Below, one piece after another: positions 1-5,029 of a stretch of DNA of 5,029 nt (the stretch's first letter is position 1; every line of letters begins with the position of its first letter). This DNA comes from Methanobacteriota archaeon (GTDB taxonomy: Archaea; Thermoplasmatota; Poseidoniia; Poseidoniales; Poseidoniaceae), in the NCBI GenBank assembly GCA_018662715.1, contig JABJFP010000146.1, positions 1-5,029 of the forward strand, in the 5' to 3' direction. A model generated the notes under the pieces. That model had not been told where the DNA came from, ran no database searches, and saw only the letters and a list, made by a program, of their open reading frames with translations. The position numbers and the translations under genes are program-made.

Positions 1-16
1 CGTTGATTTCATTTTT

Positions 17-69
17 TAACGCTTTTAACGCATTTACTAACGCGTTAACTGTGCGTTAATTGAGCGTTA
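17..69. repeat. Symmetric array of six TAACGC/GCGTTA hexamers
   Basis: The hexamer TAACGC occurs at 17-22, 26-31 and 38-43, and its reverse complement GCGTTA at 42-47, 53-58 and 64-69. The two central copies overlap to form the perfect 10-bp palindrome TAACGCGTTA (38-47). Copy centres lie about 2, 13-14 and 23-24 bp on either side of position 42.5, so the array is almost mirror-symmetric with steps of 9 to 12 bp, close to one helical turn. The surrounding DNA is AT-rich (T-runs at 12-17 and 23-26). I saw no other exact copies when reading the rest of the window by eye. The array lies upstream of an ATPase/winged-helix gene. It could be an operator for a cooperatively binding regulator, perhaps the ATPase itself, or an iteron-like initiator site. 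It does not resemble the longer archaeal ORB origin boxes. The repeats are directly visible; their role is inference. Confidence 0.75.
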
Positions 70-143
70 TTGGGGTTCTAAAAAGCGATTCCGTCATCGA
101 AATAACACGTATTAACGGGCGCTTTGGAACTCTTCGTATTGTC

Positions 144-156
144 AAAGATGATATAC
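144..156 (+). promoter_or_regulatory. Possible BRE/TATA element for the ATPase operon
   Basis: The purine-rich AAAGATG runs directly into ATATAC (151-156), resembling an archaeal BRE plus TATA box. Its distance to the ATG at 177 is about 24-26 nt, the usual spacing from TATA box to transcription start, which would give a leaderless mRNA beginning at that ATG. No Shine-Dalgarno motif is seen before the ATG, in line with leaderless initiation. The match is short and the AT-rich stretch at 31-40 could equally serve as a box for an upstream start, so this is a weak prediction. Confidence 0.3.
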
Positions 157-176
157 TTGGGGTTCGTTGTACCCAC

Positions 177-2045
177 ATGGTCAAAGAAAGCAATCTCTAC
201 GGCTTACCTTTACTTTCCGAGAACCCATTTTCAACACGACCATTGGAGTCTGGGGAACTTGGAAAACTCGTTGGACGAGATACCCTCTTCACCATGCTCA
301 GGAATTACGTAACACTTCGCTCGTCAAGACGAATCTTGCTTGTCGGCCCCCTAGGGTCGGGGAGGACGTCTCTTCTAAGGTGCCTTACTCCTTATTCGGG
401 AGAATCTGCCTACATCGGTCACCTTTCCGCAAATGCTCCTGCTAAGAGCCTTCTTGAGATGATGTATCAGGGAATCATGGGCATCCAGGCGCCTGTACGC
501 CGTGAAGAGGTTGTAAAGGGCCTTGTTGACGGCATGTATGGGTTTGGGGACAAATTACCTCTTATCGTCATCGATGTGCCAGCAAGCGACATGTCTGTTC
601 TTAATGTTGCATTACGAGATACACTCACTGTCCTTGAACGCCTGAACGCTCTTGTCATCCTGGTGTGTGACCAGCGGCAGCGACAACAACTCCCCCAGGA
701 GCTTTCTATGGCCTTTGAGGAGCATCGTCTCTCTCCATTCACTCCCTCTGATGTTCTTTCTTTGGTCAAAAAGCGTCTTGCGTCGGTTGGTTGCATGGAT
801 TCGGATTTCACGATGCAGGATGCAACACGTATTCTTGAACAGACTGATGGTTATCCCGCCTTGGTCATCAAGGAACTGAGAAATGCGGTAGACTTGATTC
901 GTATGGGCAAGGACATGGGGGTTGCAGAGCAATCCTTTGACACCTCGGCCAGATTAGAGGTAAGAGACGGCCCGTCTACGCTTGACCAACTCATGACGGC
1001 ACAACCCGAAGAGTATCCGGTCTTTGATCAATCAATGTTTGTTGAAGAAGAGCCTGTTCCCATACAGCCTCAATCCGAAGGGGTTCTTTCCGAAGACCCC
1101 TCAGATATCATCGATGCATCTGTCCCTTGGAACGAGCGTTTAGAACTTGAACAAGAGGATGATGAATCCACATTTGGTAGCCTTTTTGATTTGGACATCG
1201 GTGCCCTTGATGAGGCGCAAGAACTGGACGAACCTCTGCAAGTTACTCCTTTTGACACCCCCATTATTGATGCATCCTTAGCTCAAGATAACTCCTACTC
1301 ACTCCCTCCTGTGGGGAATTTCGGCGGCCTCATACGCAGAAATAAGGGTGGCCTCACAGCAAGTAAAGAAGAGTCTGAAGATGAAGACGTTCCTTCGGTT
1401 CAACAACACACCGTTGAGACCAATGCTGGGAATGAGTACTGGATTGCCGATGAAAGCCCTCCTGTAAGGCAAGCAGAGGAATTCAACGAAGAAGAATCTG
1501 CAGCACTTATCCATGACGAAGTTGGGTTTGTTCCTGAGATTGTAATGGATGAAGATGAGATGATCTTTGAGAATGATGATGCCCTTGAAGAGTTTGAAAT
1601 CAATGAAAGTACTTCATCATCCTCGATTGAGGAAAAAGATGTCATGTCCGTCTTAGTCAAACTCCTATCGTCTCTTGAAACCTCAGGTAGGGCGGAATCA
1701 TCTTCTAGTGACAGCATAATGGCTTTCTTCGAATCCAGGCGTAGGGATATACTTGGTCCGAAAGAAAGTTATCCGTTGGACAAACATTTGTTGTCTTCAC
1801 TTTCACGTTCCGAAGCTTATGTGGTTGGCCAAGCAAATGATCGCGATATTTCGCCCTCAGATGAGCAGGTGTTGTCTTTCCTATCAATTAAAAGAGCCCG
1901 CCTTTCGCAAATTTGTAATCGTTTACTTAGAGGCGGTATATTGCAAGCAAGAAAAGTGGGGCGCCACCGTAAGTATGTGCTCACTCAGGCGGCAAGGGCG
2001 CAATTAGAAGCATGGGGCACGTTCCAAAGGAGTGAATCACAATGA
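177..2045 (+). CDS. Cdc6/ExeA-like P-loop ATPase with acidic linker and C-terminal winged helix
   Basis: Numbering is from the ATG at 177 (622 aa). Residues 16-35 hold NPFSTRPLE and a VGRD box, as at the start of Orc1/Cdc6- and ExeA-like AAA modules. The P-loop is GPLGSGRTS (57-65), with Arg63 where Lys is usual. A Walker B-like strand, PLIVIDVP, has Asp133 followed by Val instead of the catalytic Glu. NALVILVCDQ (157-166) sits at the sensor-1 position, LSPFTPSDVL follows at 185, and GYPALVIKEL (225-234) resembles the sensor-2 lid. Residues about 261-501 are strongly acidic, low-complexity and probably disordered, with Ser runs near the end. Residues about 559-611 look like a winged helix with a basic wing (RKVGRHRKYVLT, 592-603). 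The protein is probably a cytosolic, nucleotide-binding, nucleic-acid-binding regulator or initiator-like factor; true function unknown. The frame stays open to a TTG at 60, adding 39 residues. I prefer 177 because the TTG lies inside the repeat array and NPF then sits near the N-terminus. It is the first gene of a three-gene operon. Confidence 0.85.
   Translation: MVKESNLYGLPLLSENPFSTRPLESGELGKLVGRDTLFTMLRNYVTLRSSRRILLVGPLGSGRTSLLRCLTPYSGESAYIGHLSANAPAKSLLEMMYQGIMGIQAPVRREEVVKGLVDGMYGFGDKLPLIVIDVPASDMSVLNVALRDTLTVLERLNALVILVCDQRQRQQLPQELSMAFEEHRLSPFTPSDVLSLVKKRLASVGCMDSDFTMQDATRILEQTDGYPALVIKELRNAVDLIRMGKDMGVAEQSFDTSARLEVRDGPSTLDQLMTAQPEEYPVFDQSMFVEEEPVPIQPQSEGVLSEDPSDIIDASVPWNERLELEQEDDESTFGSLFDLDIGALDEAQELDEPLQVTPFDTPIIDASLAQDNSYSLPPVGNFGGLIRRNKGGLTASKEESEDEDVPSVQQHTVETNAGNEYWIADESPPVRQAEEFNEEESAALIHDEVGFVPEIVMDEDEMIFENDDALEEFEINESTSSSSIEEKDVMSVLVKLLSSLETSGRAESSSSDSIMAFFESRRRDILGPKESYPLDKHLLSSLSRSEAYVVGQANDRDISPSDEQVLSFLSIKRARLSQICNRLLRGGILQARKVGRHRKYVLTQAARAQLEAWGTFQRSESQ
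2028..2034 (+). promoter_or_regulatory. Shine-Dalgarno site for the beta-propeller gene
   Basis: AGGAGTG lies 7 nt before the ATG at 2042, inside the last codons of the ATPase gene. It nearly matches the GGAGGTGA complement of archaeal 16S rRNA 3' ends and fixes the start of the second gene. With the ATGA overlap it indicates translational coupling. Confidence 0.75.
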
Positions 2046-3097
2046 GTTGGAATATTGCATGGTCATGGCAATCAGAAGGAAGAATCGCAGCAATGGCTCC
2101 TCTTGAAGGTGGATTATTGGTGAGCGCAGGCCTCCAACTTACGATGTTGGAGGAGAACGGTGAAGAACGATGGAATGTGGAAGTTCCATTCAAAGTCCAT
2201 GCTGCACAGGGTTCTCAAGGAATGCTTGGCTTGTTGGCCGCTCATGGCTTCTACCTTATGGATACGACAACAGGAAGCATGGTCAGCGAAGGCCGCAGCA
2301 CTCCTGGTGGCTTTAGTGACCTTGCTCACAGGCCAGGCGGGGGGTGGGTTCTCGCAGGACGACAAGGGCAACTGCATCTCTTTTCTCAAGAAGGCCGAGG
2401 AATTCGCCGTGTGGAAACCGGCCCAATCCGCAGGCTGGTTGGGTGGCTGGACCGAGAGCATCTTCTCTGGCAGGACCCTAGCGGTATGCTTTGGTGCGGT
2501 AGGTTGACGGGTGAGGACCGAAAGCGAAAATTGGAAGAACGCTCTTGGAGTTGGTGCTCCCGACTCGTTGAAGGTCGATTGCTTCTGCAAAGTAGCGATG
2601 GAGGCATCTGGGAAGGAGTTCCTCATCCCTTTGGATGGGATCAACTTGAACGCCTTGAGCACGAATCGATTGAGCCTATGGAGGCAGTCCGCAGTGGAGA
2701 TGGATGGTGGGTCTTGAGCATCGAAGGCAACCTACACGCTCTTAGTTTGCCTCGCGAAGGTTCTAGCCAGGAATCTGAACCTCTTGGGCTCCATATGGAA
2801 CTCGGAGACCTCTTGGTATTATGCACGCCAGATGCAATGGCTACTGCGACGAGAAACGGGCTTGTTCGCAAATGGTCAGCCCCTCATCTTTCAGAGGCAG
2901 AGCGCCAAGGACGGTATAAAGCGGCAGCAGAGGCAGCCCTTGCGAGGAATTGGGATGAGCGACGTCAGTTATTTATCCGGGCGCAAGAGGCGGAAGATCT
3001 GGGTAAACTCTCACTTGCCATTGAGCTTTACGAATCGCTGGGCAGAACTGAAGATGCTCGTCGTTTACTGGGCCGGCAAAAGGAGGGAGGCGAATGA
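2042..3097 (+). CDS. Trp-rich beta-propeller protein with helical C-terminal tail
   Basis: This 351-aa protein has about seven repeating strand-rich units typical of WD40/PQQ-like propeller blades, near residues 23-48, 61-84, 99-126, 139-155, 178-193, 219-236 and 256-281. Each carries a hydrophobic run followed by a turn and an aromatic strand (for example GGWVLAGRQGQLHLF and GDGWWVLSIEGNLHAL). Canonical WD dipeptides and GH signatures are mostly missing, so the fold is inferred from the pattern. It has 16 tryptophans. Residues about 283-345 switch to charged helices containing a TPR-like hairpin (AEDLGKLSLAIELYESLGRT, then EDARRLL). No signal peptide or membrane segment is seen, so it is probably a cytosolic scaffold for protein contacts. 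Its ATG overlaps the ATPase stop by 4 nt and its own stop overlaps the next gene in the same way. The partner and function are not known to me. Confidence 0.85.
   Translation: MSWNIAWSWQSEGRIAAMAPLEGGLLVSAGLQLTMLEENGEERWNVEVPFKVHAAQGSQGMLGLLAAHGFYLMDTTTGSMVSEGRSTPGGFSDLAHRPGGGWVLAGRQGQLHLFSQEGRGIRRVETGPIRRLVGWLDREHLLWQDPSGMLWCGRLTGEDRKRKLEERSWSWCSRLVEGRLLLQSSDGGIWEGVPHPFGWDQLERLEHESIEPMEAVRSGDGWWVLSIEGNLHALSLPREGSSQESEPLGLHMELGDLLVLCTPDAMATATRNGLVRKWSAPHLSEAERQGRYKAAAEAALARNWDERRQLFIRAQEAEDLGKLSLAIELYESLGRTEDARRLLGRQKEGGE
3082..3090 (+). promoter_or_regulatory. Double GGAGG Shine-Dalgarno for the DUF357 gene
   Basis: GGAGG occurs at 3082-3086 and again at 3086-3090, sharing one base, 7 and 3 nt before the ATG at 3094. 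The upstream copy has the better spacing. It supports this start and translational coupling across the ATGA overlap (3094-3097). Confidence 0.75.
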
Positions 3098-3393
3098 AAG
3101 AATCCCCAGACACAATTACCGTTGGCCGAGTAGAGAAGTATCTTGACATCACCAAACGGGCGAGGGAGAAGGCAACGCCATTGGTCGAACCCTCTTCTAC
3201 AGAAGGTCAGAAACTCAAAACTATGCTACGAATGGCCGATGATTATGCATCGGACGCACGTCATTTTCTAGAGATTGGAGACCTTATTCGTGCTTTTGGT
3301 GCGATAAATTATGCCCATGCTTGGATTGATGCAGGTGTGAAATTATGTTGGCTGGACGGCCACGACGATGACGTCCTATTCACTCTTCCGTGA
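3094..3393 (+). CDS. DUF357 family small helical protein
   Basis: This 99-aa protein matches my memory of the archaeal DUF357 family: a helical protein of roughly 70-100 residues whose signature is a '...DA.HF...GDL.RAFGAINYAH.W.DAG...' core. Here that core is at residues 54-81 (DARHFLEIGDLIRAFGAINY, then AHAWIDAG). Helix 1 covers about 10-28 (GRVEKYLDITKRAREKA) and helix 2 about 37-60. The acidic end (GHDDDVLFTLP) is short and may be flexible. No catalytic motif is evident and the biochemical role of the family is not known to me. It is the last gene of the operon, coupled to the propeller gene by an ATGA overlap and a strong Shine-Dalgarno site, which suggests a physical or functional link with that protein. 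The family call rests on motif recognition, not a profile search. Confidence 0.85.
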   Translation: MKESPDTITVGRVEKYLDITKRAREKATPLVEPSSTEGQKLKTMLRMADDYASDARHFLEIGDLIRAFGAINYAHAWIDAGVKLCWLDGHDDDVLFTLP

Positions 3394-3399
3394 TTTCTT

Positions 3400-3783
3400 C
3401 TATAGCGATTCAAGGACGTGCATCCTTGTACCTTTGCGAACTTCAAGAACCGTCAAGTTCTTTTCATAAAGACGGCGTTTTAACCCAGTGTCAACAGTAA
3501 GCGTTGCACACTGAAGTTCACAAGCCATGTGATAGAGAATGTCATCGGTGTGGCTGAGTTCTTCATTCTGGTTTACCATTAGGACTGATTTGACTTCCAA
3601 TAAGGAAAGAAGCAGACGTTTTGCCGGTGACCTTTCGGCTTCTAAGGCATTAAGTTCAGTGAGAACCTCAGGGATAAGAATCCATTGACATGGTCCAATG
3701 AGCCGTTCCATTTCTCGTTCAATGTTGAGTTTGGCATCAACACATGCTACCCATCCGCAGGCGTCAATGAGCACCTGCTGCAT
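3400..3783 (-). CDS. PIN-domain ribonuclease, Fcf1/VapC-like, downstream of aIF2 gamma
   Basis: This 127-aa protein is a single PIN domain, a Mg-dependent RNase H-like fold that cleaves RNA. The four acidic positions can be assigned: Asp7 in VLIDACGW, Glu43 in IPEVLTELNAL, Asp80/Asp81 in SHTDDILYHMA, and Asp98 in LTVDTGLKRRL (the usual 'TND' reads TVD here). The end, TVLEVRKGTRMHVLESL, fits the last strand of archaeal Fcf1-like PIN proteins. I chose the start at 3783 because it puts Asp7 at the usual distance from the N-terminus and GAGGT lies 7 nt upstream. A longer reading from 3816 adds 11 residues and overlaps aIF2 gamma by 23 nt. No antitoxin gene is adjacent, so a housekeeping role in rRNA processing or ribosome-linked RNA cleavage is more likely than a toxin. 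That role is inferred from gene pairing seen in other archaea. It ends 6 nt from the convergent DUF357 gene. Confidence 0.85.
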   Translation of the reverse strand: MQQVLIDACGWVACVDAKLNIEREMERLIGPCQWILIPEVLTELNALEAERSPAKRLLLSLLEVKSVLMVNQNEELSHTDDILYHMACELQCATLTVDTGLKRRLYEKNLTVLEVRKGTRMHVLESL

Positions 3784-3790
3784 GATTGTA

Positions 3791-3795
3791 ACCTC
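3791..3795 (-). promoter_or_regulatory. Shine-Dalgarno site that fixes the PIN gene start
   Basis: On the minus strand GAGGT lies 7 nt before the ATG at 3783. It overlaps the aIF2 gamma stop codon (TGA at 3796-3794), so a ribosome ending aIF2 gamma would sit on the PIN start region. This favours the 3783 start over 3816. Confidence 0.7.
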
Positions 3796-5029
3796 ATTCA
3801 ATAGTGCCGTAGCCAATCAAACGCCATCGAGAGCCAACCCGTCGTGAAAGCGAAATACGCTGTCCCTTGTCAGCACATATTGGGAGTCTTAGGTCAAGAT
3901 TGGTGCGAAGCTTCTCGGCATTTCGAGTCACACCAACCGATGTTGCGGTAGCAACGTTAAGCATCAACATCTCGTTATTTCGCAAGGGTTGAATTTTTTC
4001 TGGTGCTTCTCCATCGCCTGCAACCATGTGGGACATAAGATTGACACTGATGCTCACTGAGGTATGGACTTCGGGTAGGTCTCCTTTACGAGCAACAACT
4101 TGGCCTGAGAGGTTGTCCGCCGTGGTAATGGAAGGGTCGAGAAGTGTTGCCATTCCACATAGCCCGCCTGCGTGCATAGCATCGAGTGATTTTCCACCGC
4201 CCTGCATGCTACTTACGATTGCTTCAATGGGTTCCCATGTTGATTTGTTTCCGTTCTCTATTTTCCGTCCAGGTCCGATAATCACTTCGTCCCCCTCCTT
4301 GAATTCTCCTTCAACAATGCTTCCTCCAATGACACCGCCACGAAGTTTACCGGGTCGGGTTCCTGGGCGGTTGATGTCGAAAGAGCGAGCAACATGCATT
4401 ATTGAGCGCTTATCGGTGGAACGGTCTGGTGTAGGAATGGTTGCTTCAATGGCATCGATCAGAATGTCAAGGTTGACATCGTGGTGCGCAGATACTGGAA
4501 TCACTGGTGCGGACTCAGCAATGGTGCCCTTGAGGAACGTCATAATCTCCTGATGGGACTCTAGCGCCCGTTCTCGTGTCACGAGGTCAATTTTATTCTG
4601 GACAATTACGATATTTTCAATTCCAGCGATCTCAAGAGCCATCAGATGCTCCCGGGTCTGGGGTTGTGGGCAAGTTTCGTTTGCAGCAACCATGAGCATA
4701 GCGCCGTCCATGATTGATGCACCAGTAATCATGATGGCCATCAGCGTCTCGTGGCCAGGAGCGTCAACAAAGGATACGACTCGCTCTAGTTCTTCAGCGA
4801 CGTCTTTTGAACCGTCAGGGCGCTTGCCAGTAGCGTAATATTGTCCTTTGTCGTCCTTGTAGAATGCAGTGTCAGCGTAACCGAGCTTAATTGAGATACC
4901 ACGTTTCCGCTCTTCGGAATGTGTATCGGTCCAAATTCCTGAAAGGGCTTGCGTAAGGGTCGTTTTTCCGTGGTCAACGTGGCCGACAAGGCCGATGTTG
5001 ACTTCAGGTTGTGCGGGAAGCTCTCTTGC
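3794..5029 (-). CDS. eif2g: Translation initiation factor aIF2 subunit gamma (start outside the window)
   Basis: This is the GTPase core of aIF2, which carries initiator Met-tRNA to the small ribosomal subunit. The frame is open from the right edge to the TGA at 3796-3794, giving 411 residues; the family is about 410-415, so only a few N-terminal residues are missing. Numbering from the window edge: G1 GHVDHGKTT (16-24), switch I with KRGISIKLGYAD (42-53, Ser46 at the usual G2 Thr), G3 DAPGH (89-93), G4 NKID (145-148), G5 SAH (180-182). Domain II begins near 208 (KRSIMHVARSFDINRPGT) and includes GGVIGGSIVEGEFKEGDEV; domain III runs from about 324 to the end (RLIGYGTIE). The cysteines of the zinc knuckle found in many relatives between switch I and G3 are absent. 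The shorter reading from the ATG at 4741 would lose the P-loop and is only an internal Met. It is first in an operon with the PIN gene, 10 nt apart. Confidence 0.97.
   Translation of the reverse strand, partial: ARELPAQPEVNIGLVGHVDHGKTTLTQALSGIWTDTHSEERKRGISIKLGYADTAFYKDDKGQYYATGKRPDGSKDVAEELERVVSFVDAPGHETLMAIMITGASIMDGAMLMVAANETCPQPQTREHLMALEIAGIENIVIVQNKIDLVTRERALESHQEIMTFLKGTIAESAPVIPVSAHHDVNLDILIDAIEATIPTPDRSTDKRSIMHVARSFDINRPGTRPGKLRGGVIGGSIVEGEFKEGDEVIIGPGRKIENGNKSTWEPIEAIVSSMQGGGKSLDAMHAGGLCGMATLLDPSITTADNLSGQVVARKGDLPEVHTSVSISVNLMSHMVAGDGEAPEKIQPLRNNEMLMLNVATATSVGVTRNAEKLRTNLDLRLPICADKGQRISLSRRVGSRWRLIGYGTIE

Noticed and set aside
17..69. Hexamer array as a CRISPR array
   Set aside because: The repeats are 6 bp with 3-6 bp gaps and mixed orientation, far from CRISPR repeat and spacer lengths.
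1400..1717. Minus-strand open frame rich in serine
   Set aside because: It is the reverse reading of the acidic Asp/Glu/Ser linker codons, which naturally gives Ser/Ile-rich frames without stops.
2114..2662. Minus-strand open frame of 182 codons
   Set aside because: It is antisense to the propeller gene, has no recognisable domain, and its Ser/Pro/Cys-rich composition is typical of a shadow frame.
3400..3816. PIN protein as the toxin of a VapBC toxin-antitoxin pair
   Set aside because: No small antitoxin gene lies next to it; its upstream neighbour is aIF2 gamma and its downstream neighbour is convergent.
4026..4553. Plus-strand open frame of 175 codons
   Set aside because: It lies fully antisense to conserved aIF2 gamma domains and has a Ser/Pro/Met-rich, domain-free product; a shadow frame.
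4786..4989. Minus-strand frame of 67 codons that could suggest a frameshift in aIF2 gamma
   Set aside because: It is an out-of-frame reading of the G1-to-G3 region. The correct frame is open without interruption from 5029 to 3794 and shows all GTPase motifs.

Overview
This window looks archaeal. It holds a nearly complete translation initiation factor aIF2 gamma gene (minus strand, right side), a DUF357-type protein of a family known mainly from archaea, and a PIN-domain protein of the kind often found beside aIF2 gamma. Short ATGA gene overlaps, Shine-Dalgarno motifs and moderate GC content fit a compact euryarchaeal genome. The marine group Poseidoniia (MGII) is my best guess, mostly from the style of the 'NPFSTRPLE...GRD' ATPase; this is inference and was not tested by a search.

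Layout. Positions 1-176 are upstream DNA, starting with an AT-rich stretch that carries six copies of a hexamer, three as TAACGC and then three as GCGTTA, arranged nearly symmetrically around a palindrome. A three-gene plus-strand operon follows: a Cdc6/ExeA-like P-loop ATPase with a long acidic linker and a C-terminal winged helix (177-2045), a Trp-rich beta-propeller protein with a helical tail (2042-3097), and a small helical DUF357 protein (3094-3393). Both junctions are 4-nt ATGA overlaps with good Shine-Dalgarno sequences, so the three products are probably made together. The operon's stop codon lies only 6 nt from that of a convergent minus-strand operon, which reads from the right edge: aIF2 gamma (5029-3794, start just outside the window), then a PIN-domain nuclease (3783-3400).

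Function. The minus-strand pair is informational: initiator tRNA delivery, plus probable RNA cleavage, possibly in rRNA processing or ribosome quality control. The plus-strand operon has no function I can name. Its parts (an ATPase with an altered P-loop and a DNA-binding-like winged helix, a propeller scaffold and a helical bundle protein) suggest a multi-protein assembly. It is the best candidate here for an undescribed system. No RNA genes, insertion sequences, CRISPR arrays or broken genes were seen.
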